Of a stretch of DNA of 64,000 nucleotides, positions 32,176-41,984 are shown piece by piece. Within the stretch, counting starts at the first letter, position 1; every line of letters begins with the position of its first letter. The DNA is from Nostoc sp. CHAB 5824. GTDB lineage: Bacteria; Cyanobacteriota; Cyanobacteriia; Cyanobacteriales; Nostocaceae. The DNA is taken from assembly GCF_020829665.1 (NCBI RefSeq), contig NZ_JAIVFT010000011.1, forward strand, positions 186,001-250,000. The letters are read 5' to 3'. The notes below the pieces were generated by a model. The model made no database searches, was not told the DNA's origin, and saw nothing but the letters and a program-made list of their open reading frames with translations. The translations under genes and the position numbers were made by a program.

Positions 32176-33288
32176 TCAAGCCTTAGCAGAACGAAGTACA
32201 CTAATAAAGTTTTGAGCATAATTCTCCGTTGAGAAATCGAGGGCGCGTTGTCTGGCAGCGACTCCGGCACTCTGGGCAAATTCTTGCTCGTCAAGATAGC
32301 ACAGAATTGCGATCGCTAATTTCTCTGCATCACCGTAAGGTGTTAATAATCCATTCATGCCATCGGTAATAATCTCCGTCGGGCCGCCTGCATTACCAGC
32401 AATTACAGGTTTACCCAGCGCCATCGCCTCAATAATCACAATTCCAAACGGCTCTTTATCTGATGCATGAACGAATACATCCATCGCCTGCACCCACTCC
32501 GGGATATTACGCTGTAGCCCAGCCATAATTACTTGCTCTTTCAAGCCCAAGGCGGCAATTTCTGCTTTTAAAAAGTCCTCATAATCCGGTTCTAAATCGT
32601 GCTTACCGCCAACTACTACACAATGAGCATCGGGATACTTCTGTAAAATTTTGGGCATTGCTTGCACCAATACGTGCATTCCCTTCCATCGTTGCAATCG
32701 TCCAACAATTCCAATCAACGGCCCGTGCAAAGGTAAGCCTAACTTCCGCCGTGCTTCTTCTGGAGTTGGTAAAGCATCAGGCTCAAATCTGTCTAGTGCC
32801 ACACCAGGATAAACCAAAGGTGTTGGTCTGTGGGGCCAAATTTCTGCCTGTGCTTGCTTGCCATCTTGGGAGAGAGTGATAATTGCGCGTGCTGGTATTA
32901 AAGTTGCGATTCGCACCAACCAAGTCTTATCACTAGGCACTTCTAGCTGATACCACACAGCAGGCAACCCCGCCAGCATTGCCGCCAAACCTCCAGATAT
33001 ATGCGTAATCCACATCCAATTGACAATTATATCTGCACGTTCGCGGCGAGCGATCGCAGCTATCCGAAAAACGGCGGCAATAAAACGGTGGATTTGGCGT
33101 AAACGTCCACTTTCTACAACTCGCGCATCAATGCCAAGAGACTTTACTTGTTCAACCATCGGGCCGTCTTCTAAAAATATCACTAACCACTCGACACCAG
33201 CATTACGCCCCTGCTGCACCAAATCCCAAAGCATCATTTCACCGCCACCTCGTTGCTCGGCCAGTGGCATTACAATAATTGCTTTCAT
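32176..33288 (-). CDS. Family 4 (GT-B) glycosyltransferase
   Basis: 370 residues. The N-terminal half has MPLAEQRGGGEMMLWDL (glycine-rich acceptor loop), and the C-terminal nucleotide-sugar domain has GIVGRLQRWKGMHVLVQA and the EX7E motif in EPFGIVIIEAMALGKPVIA. It is cytosolic or membrane-peripheral. It is the last gene of the minus-strand polysaccharide region; donor and acceptor unknown. The 250-bp gap to the next gene holds an A/T-rich tract only. Confidence 0.88.
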   Translation of the reverse strand: MKAIIVMPLAEQRGGGEMMLWDLVQQGRNAGVEWLVIFLEDGPMVEQVKSLGIDARVVESGRLRQIHRFIAAVFRIAAIARRERADIIVNWMWITHISGGLAAMLAGLPAVWYQLEVPSDKTWLVRIATLIPARAIITLSQDGKQAQAEIWPHRPTPLVYPGVALDRFEPDALPTPEEARRKLGLPLHGPLIGIVGRLQRWKGMHVLVQAMPKILQKYPDAHCVVVGGKHDLEPDYEDFLKAEIAALGLKEQVIMAGLQRNIPEWVQAMDVFVHASDKEPFGIVIIEAMALGKPVIAGNAGGPTEIITDGMNGLLTPYGDAEKLAIAILCYLDEQEFAQSAGVAARQRALDFSTENYAQNFISVLRSAKA

Positions 33289-33538
33289 AATCTATATCAG
33301 TCCTATTTAAGTTGTAAGATTTTGTTTAACTAACTACAAAAAATAATTTGCATCCAGTCAAATATTTTTGAATTAATTCGTAATTAATAATTCTTTTGAT
33401 GTTGATTAAGTAGTTATTGGTCATTGGTCATTGGATTTTGGTGCATACCCCGTCCCTTGTGGGCGGAAAAACTTTGTCTTTCATCGGACTAATTCAAACC
33501 ACGTTAAAGAGTGGGCGTGGTTTCTCTTGGACTAATGA

Positions 33539-34972
33539 CTAATGCCTCCGCGAAGCGGTTTGATAGTACTTATGTCCTGCCATAGCCATAGCTAAAAATC
33601 CCCAAAGAATCATCCCTGCCACACTTAACATGCCGCTACCAATAATTAACTGTGCAGAAGAACTGATACCAATAGCGCGGGCAGCACTGATAAAACTATC
33701 GAAACGACCTTCACCATAACTACTGACACTAATAATTAAAAAAATTAATCCACCCATATAAAAGATGGCTCCAAACCAACCAAGGGTGAAAAACATATCT
33801 AAAATGCCACTATCAATCACCACTACTTCAATTTGACCAGTTTTTTCGTTGACTTTCCAAATATTTCCTAACCCGTTACCTAGACCATTAGAAAGGGCTA
33901 AACCAAGGTTTTTGTCATAACTTCCCGATCTATCTTTAAAACTGTTATCTTCTTCAAGATTAGAAAATGTTTCCAAACGTGCTGCTACAACCCCAGCAAT
34001 TGGTTCGATAGTTGTCAATGGGACAACACAAATTGCCATCACCACAATTATAATAATTAAGCGCATTTGAATCCGGGTTTTGACTGAACCCACAATCATA
34101 ATTATTCCTAATAACCAGCCTCCCCAATTAGTACGTGCTTGTGTCAACAGGAAGGACAAGTAACCAACAGCGGAGGCAGGAAAAATTAAGTTTCCTGAAC
34201 TGGTAAATAACAACAGCAATCCGGCCTGCATGACAGAACCAAAGGGGCCAACTGAGTGCAATGTACTCCAGACGCGCATCCCGAAAGGCACAGGGTTTCC
34301 AGAACTCATGAATAATTTTGATTCTATGAGCCAGTACCTGTCCCACTCAGGAGCCACGACGAATTGATATACGCCATAAGCTCCTAAAATCAACACAGAC
34401 CAGAGAAATGTTCGCTGAATGTTCTGGCGATAACTAGGATAATCTCGCCAGTTTATAAATAAGTGAAACGCGAAGATAATCGGACTGAGCCAATCCATCA
34501 ATCCCCGTGCTACGGGAATAGGTGCATTATAAATCAGACCAATTAGAAAGCCATAGAACACTCCAATAAAAGCCAAAACAAACGGCAAGCCCCCTTGACG
34601 TGAGGCGCGGGGAAAGTGTCGTAAGAATGTTGCGATGGTTACAAACACCACCAAGTATGGTGCTATAAGCATCTGACGGGTAGCATCCCAGCCAACCCGA
34701 TAGTCAACCAAGCGGGTAGCCAAGGGCGTGAGAAACCAGATCCACCAGGTAAAGCTGATGTAGAGAATGGGATGCCGTAAGTATAAAAATATGGCTACTA
34801 CTAAAGCTGTCACCGGGTAAATTAGGCGTAATGCGGCAGTAGCACCAGCAAAATAGCAAACTACAGTCAGTAATACAAAGCCTGCGATCGCCATCCAACC
34901 CTGTAGCGATCGCTCCTCAGGAGAATAGCTTTCTTGTAAAAAACTATTGAAAAGTATTTGTCTAGAATTCAT
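33539..34972 (-). CDS. Wzy/O-antigen-ligase-like polytopic membrane protein
   Basis: 477 residues with about ten hydrophobic helices (GWMAIAGFVLLTVVCYFAG, LLGIIMIVG, LIIIIVVMAICVV, FFTLGWFGAIFYMGGLIFLI) and a periplasmic-type loop with ETFSNLEEDNSFKDRSGSYD. This is typical of O-antigen polymerases/ligases. Probable role: polymerising or transferring lipid-linked glycan repeats across the membrane. Start MNSRQILFN at 34972 agrees with the family's short cytosolic N-terminus. Confidence 0.8.
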   Translation of the reverse strand: MNSRQILFNSFLQESYSPEERSLQGWMAIAGFVLLTVVCYFAGATAALRLIYPVTALVVAIFLYLRHPILYISFTWWIWFLTPLATRLVDYRVGWDATRQMLIAPYLVVFVTIATFLRHFPRASRQGGLPFVLAFIGVFYGFLIGLIYNAPIPVARGLMDWLSPIIFAFHLFINWRDYPSYRQNIQRTFLWSVLILGAYGVYQFVVAPEWDRYWLIESKLFMSSGNPVPFGMRVWSTLHSVGPFGSVMQAGLLLLFTSSGNLIFPASAVGYLSFLLTQARTNWGGWLLGIIMIVGSVKTRIQMRLIIIIVVMAICVVPLTTIEPIAGVVAARLETFSNLEEDNSFKDRSGSYDKNLGLALSNGLGNGLGNIWKVNEKTGQIEVVVIDSGILDMFFTLGWFGAIFYMGGLIFLIISVSSYGEGRFDSFISAARAIGISSSAQLIIGSGMLSVAGMILWGFLAMAMAGHKYYQTASRRH

Positions 34973-35147
34973 TCAATTTTAGATTTTAGATTTACCAATG
35001 CTAACTAGTACAATGTCTAAGCTAATTTTTAAGGTTTGTAGTAAGCACTTTAGTGTTTAAATAAGGACTAAAGTCCTTATTACGAACTTTTTTACCCATA
35101 ACTTTTAGCTTTACAGACTACTAGAGCTAAGAAGAAATTAAATTCAT

Positions 35148-35176
35148 TACGAATTACGAATTACGAATTACGAATT
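35148..35176. repeat. GAATTAC heptamer tandem overlapping a GT2 3' end
   Basis: Four near-perfect copies of ATTACGA run into the last codons of the glycosyltransferase gene (stop near 35154), so the C-terminal residues (QFVIRNS) are encoded by repeat DNA. The same heptamer occurs at about 43413-43427 beside the Wzc-like gene. Confidence 0.65.
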
Positions 35177-36083
35177 GTTTATATCCTTGCCAACGTCCAC
35201 GCCAGGATGCAAGCAATTTTTTCCCTGCCAACTGCCCTTGGCTAGGTAAAAATCTCAGCCATTGGACGAAACCCAAGCTATCGCATGTACCCACAAATAC
35301 TGCCCAGAATAAAAATACAATCCGACGGATAAATGGCAAATGCTCTAATAAAACTAAGGTTTCATTATGGACTAAATTAATAAAGGCAATTTCATTAAAA
35401 TTATTTCGCTGGTCTTCATCAAAACGTTGTGCTGGGTAGTGATCTACAGCAACATTAGGATCGTAAATTATCTTCCAACCAGCCCGTTTTAATCTTAGAG
35501 TAAATGCCATTTCAAAATGTACCTGCGCTCCTGTGCCGCGCATCCGCTCGTCAAAGCGCATTTGTCCGATTGCTTGGGTACGAAAACTCATGTTTACGCC
35601 TTTGAGAATATCGACTTCGCGGGGTTCTCCCACTCCCAGGTGATGGTTGCCAATCACTCGCCCAAACCACTGCAACTGTCCCACTACTGGGCGGGATTCG
35701 TCTTCTAATTTGCTGCCGTGGTATATCCAATCACGCCCGCCAAGTCCACCGAGGCAACTATCACAGGTAAAGTAAGCGGCGATGCGCTCTAACCAATCTG
35801 GGTGAGGTGCAGCATCATCATCAGTAATGGAAACAATATCACCCTCTACTGCTGCTAGTCCGCCGTTGAGGGCTGCTACTACCCCCGATTGTGTGACTTT
35901 CACAGTATGCAATGGCAGATTGGGCGCGTTGAATTGCGCTAGAAATTGCCAAGTTTCTGCATCCGTATCGCGGACAACCACTATCACCTGATCAACCGGT
36001 TTAGTTTGCTCCTGTAGCGCCAAAAGGCAGCGTGAGAGATCCTGAGGACGGCGATAAGTTGGTATCAGAACGGTGTTCCGCAT
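35154..36083 (-). CDS. Family 2 glycosyltransferase
   Basis: 309 residues. GT-A fold: VLIPTYRRPQDLSRCLLALQ at the start, the metal-binding DDD in VSITDDDAAPHPDWLERI, and a C-terminal amphipathic/hydrophobic helix near RRIVFLFWAVFVG that may anchor it to the membrane. Its first 83 bp overlap the end of the upstream GT4 gene in another frame, so translation is likely coupled. Confidence 0.9.
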   Translation of the reverse strand: MRNTVLIPTYRRPQDLSRCLLALQEQTKPVDQVIVVVRDTDAETWQFLAQFNAPNLPLHTVKVTQSGVVAALNGGLAAVEGDIVSITDDDAAPHPDWLERIAAYFTCDSCLGGLGGRDWIYHGSKLEDESRPVVGQLQWFGRVIGNHHLGVGEPREVDILKGVNMSFRTQAIGQMRFDERMRGTGAQVHFEMAFTLRLKRAGWKIIYDPNVAVDHYPAQRFDEDQRNNFNEIAFINLVHNETLVLLEHLPFIRRIVFLFWAVFVGTCDSLGFVQWLRFLPSQGQLAGKKLLASWRGRWQGYKQFVIRNS

Positions 36084-37230
36084 TTTTGCTTAACTCCTCG
36101 AATAGATCCACATAAGTTTGTGCCATAGTCGTCCAGCTATGTTTTTCTGCCACCAAGCGAGCCGCTGTGCCCATTTGCTGCATCAATGGGCGATGTCTGC
36201 CGACAAGCCGCTCCGCGTCTACGCTCACCAAGGACATCAACGCCACAGCCAAAGCATCAATATCATCTGAGTCGGATAAGACGATGCCACATTCTGGTGT
36301 CACCAACTCTCCGCCCCCGGTGGCTGTGGCAGTAATTACAGGCAGTCCTGAAGAAAGTGCTTCTAACAATACGAGGCTACAAGCTTCGTATCGGGAAGGA
36401 AAAACAAATAAATCTACTGCCCGCATAATTTGGGGAATATCACGGCGAAATCCCACAAAATGTACGCGATCGCTTAACCCCAAGGATGCTGCTAGTTGTG
36501 GAAAGGGGCTACCTTCTGTATGACCCACCACCGCTAGATGTAAATTGGGAACTTTCGCCAAGGCGTGCAGCACTGTATCTAAGTTTTTTCTGGGTGTGCG
36601 GATGTCTCCGGCGAACAGTGCTAGGGTAACGTTCTCCGGTAAACCTAATTTTTGGCGATTGCTTTCACCAGGGGTAAACTCTTCTAAGTCAACGCCATTG
36701 ACAATTACGCGAATACGAGAACGCGGCACACCAATGTCGACTAATTCCTGGGCTACTTTTTCTGATACAGCTACGACAACCTGCGCTTTTTGGAAAGCCT
36801 GTTTTTCCCAACGGGCATTAAAAGCCGTAAACAGCCATTGGTAAAAACCATACAAATCTCGGCGGTTGCGAGAAATATGAACAGGCGATCGCAACCATGA
36901 ACTGTGGACAAAATGTACAGCATTCACATCAGCCGCAGCCAGATTAATTGCTCCATTGATTTTAACCAAATCAATCTCAGAGCGATGTTTACGCAACCAA
37001 TTTGCACTTTTTTGGGCAAATATGAAATTACGCACAAATTCTGTGGGATAGCCTTTAACTGGAATTGAAATCCAATTAACTTGGCTATTGTGTTTTAGCT
37101 CTGGCGCAACTTCACTAGCTAATAATGTTAGTTGATGACCACGGCGAATTGCTTCTTGAGCAACTTCGTAATTTACGCGCCCCTGACCATCACCTTTTTT
37201 GATTTTATGGGTAACAATACAAAGTTTCAT
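36001..37230 (-). CDS. Family 4 glycosyltransferase
   Basis: 409 residues. N-terminal KKGDGQGRVNYEVAQEAIRRGH and C-terminal LFAGDIRTPRKNLDTVLHAL with EX7E in YEACSLVLLEALSSGLPVI. The last about 27 codons overlap the next GT2 gene in a different frame and encode a low-complexity tail (LSPSSGSLTLPFGATGAN), probably dispensable. Confidence 0.9.
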   Translation of the reverse strand: MKLCIVTHKIKKGDGQGRVNYEVAQEAIRRGHQLTLLASEVAPELKHNSQVNWISIPVKGYPTEFVRNFIFAQKSANWLRKHRSEIDLVKINGAINLAAADVNAVHFVHSSWLRSPVHISRNRRDLYGFYQWLFTAFNARWEKQAFQKAQVVVAVSEKVAQELVDIGVPRSRIRVIVNGVDLEEFTPGESNRQKLGLPENVTLALFAGDIRTPRKNLDTVLHALAKVPNLHLAVVGHTEGSPFPQLAASLGLSDRVHFVGFRRDIPQIMRAVDLFVFPSRYEACSLVLLEALSSGLPVITATATGGGELVTPECGIVLSDSDDIDALAVALMSLVSVDAERLVGRHRPLMQQMGTAARLVAEKHSWTTMAQTYVDLFEELSKNAEHRSDTNLSPSSGSLTLPFGATGAN

Positions 37231-37611
37231 ACACTACTTTCCTTAAAAATAGACCTATTGCATAAATATTTTCTTACTTCACGCAGAGAAGAATCTTCTT
37301 CTTATTCTTTTTGCGTCCTTCTTTGCAAGGCGCTGCACGTTCGCATAGCGTTTCGTACAGATGGCAGTTCGTTAAAAAAAGTAATTTTCCCAACTTAAGC
37401 AAGACTCAATACGCTTGGTGTTAGTGAGATTTTGCCCCGAAAGATCCCCCCTAGCCCCCCTTAAAAAAGGGGGAACCGGAATCAAAGTCCCCCAATTTAT
37501 CCGGGGATTTAGGAGGATCTAAAACGTTTTGCTACCTACAAGAGGACTTTTAAAATATCCTCTAAGGAGGATCACGCCTTAACCCAAGCCTATTGAGACA
37601 AGACTTCTATA
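37231..37611. repeat. Intergenic region with GATC-bounded C/G-run repeat (37443-37519)
   Basis: GATCCCCCCTAGCCCCCCTT and AAAAAAGGGGG, plus CCCCC...GGGG pairs and a closing GGATC, form an inverted repeat typical of cyanobacterial genomes; a related copy lies at 47010-47092. The rest of this 381-bp gap has no gene and presumably includes a promoter for the GT4 gene. Confidence 0.75.
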
Positions 37612-38604
37612 TTATTTCGATATTTTCATTAACTTACTTGCTAAAAATTGCGGAGTAAAACTAAGACTTAATGCCGCTAGAGTTCGCACATTAAATTTTT
37701 GTTTTTTCAATGACTGCCAAAAATAAGGGCGTGCTGTTGCTATCTGTTCACTTCGTAGCAAACCAATTCCCAAAGTTGTATTAGCTTCTAACCATTTCTC
37801 TTGAAAGTACGTCCTAAATTGCTGTAGACGACTGTCTTCCATAAAGATTTGATAACAAAACATTTCGCTTTTAGCTTTGCGAATTTTTGCCTGCACATCT
37901 CGACTACCACTGAGCATAGTATCAGTTTGCTCATGAGCACGATATTGCGTTAGCCTTTCTGGATAGTAGTAAGCTCCATAACCAGAGACACAGCAGAGGT
38001 AAGTTAAATATAAATCCCACATTCCGCCAACTTCTGGGGGAATACTATCCCAATCGACAAGATTATTGCGAATCACACAAGATGCAGCAGTAGGTACGCT
38101 TTTATCTATTAACCCAATTTTAGAGAAAGGTTGATGAATTCCTTGTGTTAATTTATCTCGCTTGTAACCGCGTGTGTTTTCTTCAGTTCCAATATCATTA
38201 ATTACGCCATTAGCATCTATGATATATTGGTCACAAAAAGCGATAATTAACTCAGGGTTTGCTTCTAGAGGTGGTACTAGCTTTGCTAAAAAATCTTCCT
38301 TCCAGATATCATCATCATGGAGACTAGCAACGTATTTACCTCGCGCCATTTTGAAGCCATGTTGCTGATTAGCAATCATGCCCACATTTTGCTGATGTCG
38401 CCAAAATCTGATGCGTGAATCACCAAAAGATTCCACAAGTGCTTGGGGATTTTCTAAACTACAATTATCTGAAACAATAATTTCAATATTTTGATAAGTT
38501 TGTTTAACAGCGCTAGCGATCGCTTGCTTAAGATACTCTGCGCGATTATAGGTGGGAATAATAACGCTGACTAAAGGTTGTTGATATTCTTGATGCAATG
38601 ACAT
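37612..38604 (-). CDS. Family 2 glycosyltransferase
   Basis: 330 residues with SVIIPTYNRAEYLKQAIASA, IIVSDNCS and the metal site VASLHDDDIW near residue 95. GT-A fold, cytosolic. The C-terminal part (WQSLKKQKFNVRTLAALSLS) is basic and amphipathic. It is separated by 63 bp from the upstream GT4, so they are probably one transcript. Confidence 0.9.
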   Translation of the reverse strand: MSLHQEYQQPLVSVIIPTYNRAEYLKQAIASAVKQTYQNIEIIVSDNCSLENPQALVESFGDSRIRFWRHQQNVGMIANQQHGFKMARGKYVASLHDDDIWKEDFLAKLVPPLEANPELIIAFCDQYIIDANGVINDIGTEENTRGYKRDKLTQGIHQPFSKIGLIDKSVPTAASCVIRNNLVDWDSIPPEVGGMWDLYLTYLCCVSGYGAYYYPERLTQYRAHEQTDTMLSGSRDVQAKIRKAKSEMFCYQIFMEDSRLQQFRTYFQEKWLEANTTLGIGLLRSEQIATARPYFWQSLKKQKFNVRTLAALSLSFTPQFLASKLMKISK

Positions 38605-38667
38605 ATTTTTTCCTTTTACGTTTTATAAGTAAAAGATGCACTATTTGAGTTTTTGACCAAATTAAGC

Positions 38668-39837
38668 CTATTTAGCTTGAGAGATGCTATATAATTTTTT
38701 CGCTCTAGAAGGAAACTCTGCTATTGTTTTTGCATAAATCGTTTGTAGATTTTTTACATGAGCAGCCATTGTAAATTCCTTCATCAATAAAGCATGACCT
38801 TGTTCGCCCATATATCTGCTTTTTTGATGATCTATATATAACTCATTAATAGCATCAGCTAGTTTTTTGATATTATTGCCTGGAACAAGAATACCCGTTT
38901 CTCCATCTCGTAAATGCTCTGGAATTCCTCCAACTGCACTACCAATTACAGGTCGATAACGAGAGTATGCTTCTAGAGTTACAAGACCGGCAGGTTCAGG
39001 CCAAACGCTAGGAAAGATGACTGCAAAAGCCTGCTGATAAAGTTTATTTAGTTTATCGCGATCGCACCAACCATGCCAAGTGATCCGGTTACTCAATCTT
39101 AGGGTATTTGCTAAATTTTCTAAGCGGGATCGTTCCCATCCTTCGCCTGCGATATCAAGTTGAATTTTCGGGTCTGTATGTATTAAGGTTTTAAGTAACC
39201 ATTCCAGACCTTTATCAGAAACAATTCGTCCCGCAAACAAAATTTTATGATTTTGGTGAACTTCTAAACTTAAAGGTGCAGTTGCTGTTTGTGGTACAGA
39301 GATTCCACAATGTACGGTTACAGTTTGCTCTGGGGGTACACCATTTTGAATCAATTCTTGCCGCACATATTCACTATTAGCAATAAAAGTAATTTTTATC
39401 TTTTTTAATACATCTAAGAACTGATTAGTAGTTTGAAGCTCTTTCAAACTTCTTAAAGGTCTACGGCTACCACATTTATCTACTAGTTTGCCCCAGGTAC
39501 ATCCTAAATAAGAAAAGTTGCGATCGCAGATTGTCTGCTGTCCTGCTAAATATTTTGTCCCACTAGGACAGTAGAATGAGTGATTATGAACGCTGAAGAT
39601 GACAGGGCATTCTCCTGTAAGCTGCAATAGTAAATCTGGGCTGTGGATGTGCAGCAATTTGAATTGACTTTGGTCAACATTATTAAGCGATTTTATCACG
39701 CGATCGCTAACTTCATGCGGTCGATGTTCAAATAGAGAAGCTAAATAAGTTTCAACACCTCCGCCCTCACCTACATTAAAATTAGAGCATTGATAAATTA
39801 GGTCTTTCTTAAATATTTTATCGTACATATTTTCCAT
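38668..39837 (-). CDS. Family 4 glycosyltransferase
   Basis: 389 residues. N-terminal NFNVGEGGGVETYLASLFEH, a Cys cluster in the middle (CPSGTKYLAGQQTICDRNFS), and the donor domain ILFAGRIVSDKGLEWLLKTL with EX7E in WPEPAGLVTLEAYSRYRPVI. Starts at MENMYDK; a start at the second Met is equally possible. Part of the polysaccharide operon. Confidence 0.88.
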   Translation of the reverse strand: MENMYDKIFKKDLIYQCSNFNVGEGGGVETYLASLFEHRPHEVSDRVIKSLNNVDQSQFKLLHIHSPDLLLQLTGECPVIFSVHNHSFYCPSGTKYLAGQQTICDRNFSYLGCTWGKLVDKCGSRRPLRSLKELQTTNQFLDVLKKIKITFIANSEYVRQELIQNGVPPEQTVTVHCGISVPQTATAPLSLEVHQNHKILFAGRIVSDKGLEWLLKTLIHTDPKIQLDIAGEGWERSRLENLANTLRLSNRITWHGWCDRDKLNKLYQQAFAVIFPSVWPEPAGLVTLEAYSRYRPVIGSAVGGIPEHLRDGETGILVPGNNIKKLADAINELYIDHQKSRYMGEQGHALLMKEFTMAAHVKNLQTIYAKTIAEFPSRAKKLYSISQAK

Positions 39838-40019
39838 TAGTGTTGAGCATATAGTACTAATTTGATTAGTTCCTAACCACTTATTTTTAAGGATAAAGAG
39901 AATTAAGATACTATTTTTCTGTTGGTGCTCCTATTCCACCATATACCTGATACAACGAATAGAGGTGTACAGCTGTACGCCTCTACAGCTTAAACTCAAC
40001 CAGATTTTGGATATTATTC

Positions 40020-41882
40020 CTAATCTGGTTGCCTCACTTCATACTGCATTTGATGATATTTCCAAAGCTTACCTTTGAGATCAAGTAATTCTTTATAGTT
40101 ACCTTGCTCTACTATCCGTCCCTGTTCTAGTACTACAACTTTATCTGCTTTAGAAATAGTAGAAAGACGGTGAGCGATCGCAATTACGGTTTTCCCAACA
40201 GATAGCTTTTCTAATGAATCTTGAATTAAGCGCTCAGATACAGAATCTAAAGCGCTAGTTGCTTCATCTAAAATCAAAATTTCTGGGTTCCGCAGTAAAG
40301 CGCGGGCAATAGCAATTCGCTGTCTTTGTCCTCCAGATAACCTAACACCCCGGTCTCCTAATTGGGTATCAAAACCTTCGGGCATTTCCAAAATAAATTC
40401 TAGTGCATTTGCTAGTTTAGCAGCTTTTTTAATTTCATCATTAGTCGCTTCTGGAGTACCATAACAAATATTTTGCCAAACATTAGCATTGAAGATAAAA
40501 GTATCCTGGCTGACGACAGCTATTTTGCGACGTAGTGAATTAATTTCAAACTGTCGCACATCAATTTCATCAATGTAGAGATATCCATCTGTCGCATTAT
40601 AAAACCGAGGAATCAAATCTGCAAGGGTTGTCTTACCAGCGCCAGATGCCCCGACTAATGCTGTCATTTTTCCCTTTTCAATGCTCAGGGTAATATTATG
40701 CAGCACTAGATTTTCATCATCGTAGCCAAAATCCACAGATACTAAATCTATTGACCTTTTTAAACCTTTAAATTCAATTTCGCCATTTTTAAAGTAATAT
40801 TTATCATCACTTTTCAACAAATTTTTAATGTTGTCTGCTGAACCATATAAAGTGCTGAGATATGCTCTTGTGCCATTAATATCTTGAACAAATGGGATGA
40901 AACGAAATAGCACAAAGAAAAAGGTTAGCAAAGAAGCAACTTGTAGTGTTCCATTGGTAACAAGGCTAGTGAACGCCAAAATAATCATTCCGATCAATAC
41001 CGTAGTAGCGACCCCTTCGGCGATTGGTTTGACAAGTGTCCAAGTAAACACGACTTTCGTTGTAGTACTTATTACCTTGTCGCTAGCTTTGTAGTAACGC
41101 TGACGCTCAAATTCTTGAGTACCGCAGGAGTGAACAGTGCGAATGCCATTAATAAATTCTATGGCTGTTGATGTAAAATTAGCATTAGCAGTTGTCATGC
41201 CAAAACTTGATTCTCTGACTCTAGCGTTCAGATTGGACAACCCTACACCTAAAAGTGTAAATAGTAATGCTGAAATCAGTGTTAGTTGCCATGATATCAA
41301 AAACATTGATATTAAGTAGACAAAAGTTGTCAGTCCTCTAGTGACTAAAAAAGCTCCGCCACTAAAACCCTGTCTGATCCTTTCAATTTCTGTCGTAATT
41401 GTGTTAATTAGTTCACCAGAACGAGTTTTGGCAAAGTAAGTTAATGACAAGGATTGTAACTGCTCAAAAATTTGCTTGCGTAAGCGATCGGCAAGATGTA
41501 GTTGAGATAATTCCGTGTAAACTTGAGAAAAATAGTTAAAGGTTGCACGTAACCAAGTACTCAATAAAATCAGCAAAGATACGCGGTAGAGGCGATTAAT
41601 TGCCGATGTCTTAGCTCCCAGAATCCAAATATCAAACCATTCTATTCCTGTTTGGACAGGTTGAGCGTTCGGACTAGTTAAGCTTTGCAAGAAGGAAAGT
41701 AAGAAACCAATACTTACACCTTCAAAGGTTGCCGCCAAAACCGAAAATATCAGAGCTAAAATTGCAATTTTGCGAAAGTGCTTAAATTCTCGCAATATCA
41801 AATAGTTGTCTTGCCAAAAGCTGGTAGCTTTGAACAGACTACGAAGTTGTTGAGAAAGTTGGAAATGCATGGATTTTATCAT
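40020..41882 (-). CDS. ABC exporter (fused membrane and ATPase domains), MsbA/PglK-like
   Basis: 620 residues. Six transmembrane helices in the first about 340 residues, then an ATPase domain: Walker A GASGAGKTT, signature LSGGQRQR, Walker B ILILDEATSALD, H-loop IAHRLST. It probably works as a homodimer flipping a lipid-linked oligosaccharide. Its place among glycosyltransferases supports a glycan or lipid substrate. Upstream is the HepC-like transferase gene. Confidence 0.92.
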   Translation of the reverse strand: MIKSMHFQLSQQLRSLFKATSFWQDNYLILREFKHFRKIAILALIFSVLAATFEGVSIGFLLSFLQSLTSPNAQPVQTGIEWFDIWILGAKTSAINRLYRVSLLILLSTWLRATFNYFSQVYTELSQLHLADRLRKQIFEQLQSLSLTYFAKTRSGELINTITTEIERIRQGFSGGAFLVTRGLTTFVYLISMFLISWQLTLISALLFTLLGVGLSNLNARVRESSFGMTTANANFTSTAIEFINGIRTVHSCGTQEFERQRYYKASDKVISTTTKVVFTWTLVKPIAEGVATTVLIGMIILAFTSLVTNGTLQVASLLTFFFVLFRFIPFVQDINGTRAYLSTLYGSADNIKNLLKSDDKYYFKNGEIEFKGLKRSIDLVSVDFGYDDENLVLHNITLSIEKGKMTALVGASGAGKTTLADLIPRFYNATDGYLYIDEIDVRQFEINSLRRKIAVVSQDTFIFNANVWQNICYGTPEATNDEIKKAAKLANALEFILEMPEGFDTQLGDRGVRLSGGQRQRIAIARALLRNPEILILDEATSALDSVSERLIQDSLEKLSVGKTVIAIAHRLSTISKADKVVVLEQGRIVEQGNYKELLDLKGKLWKYHQMQYEVRQPD

Positions 41883-41984
41883 AATAGTTTAGCAAGGTAG
41901 ATAGACCGCTATAGATGCTACCTAAGCAATTTTTGCTATAGCCTCAGTGCGGTAGATGAAACCATCAATTACCGCACAGATAAA

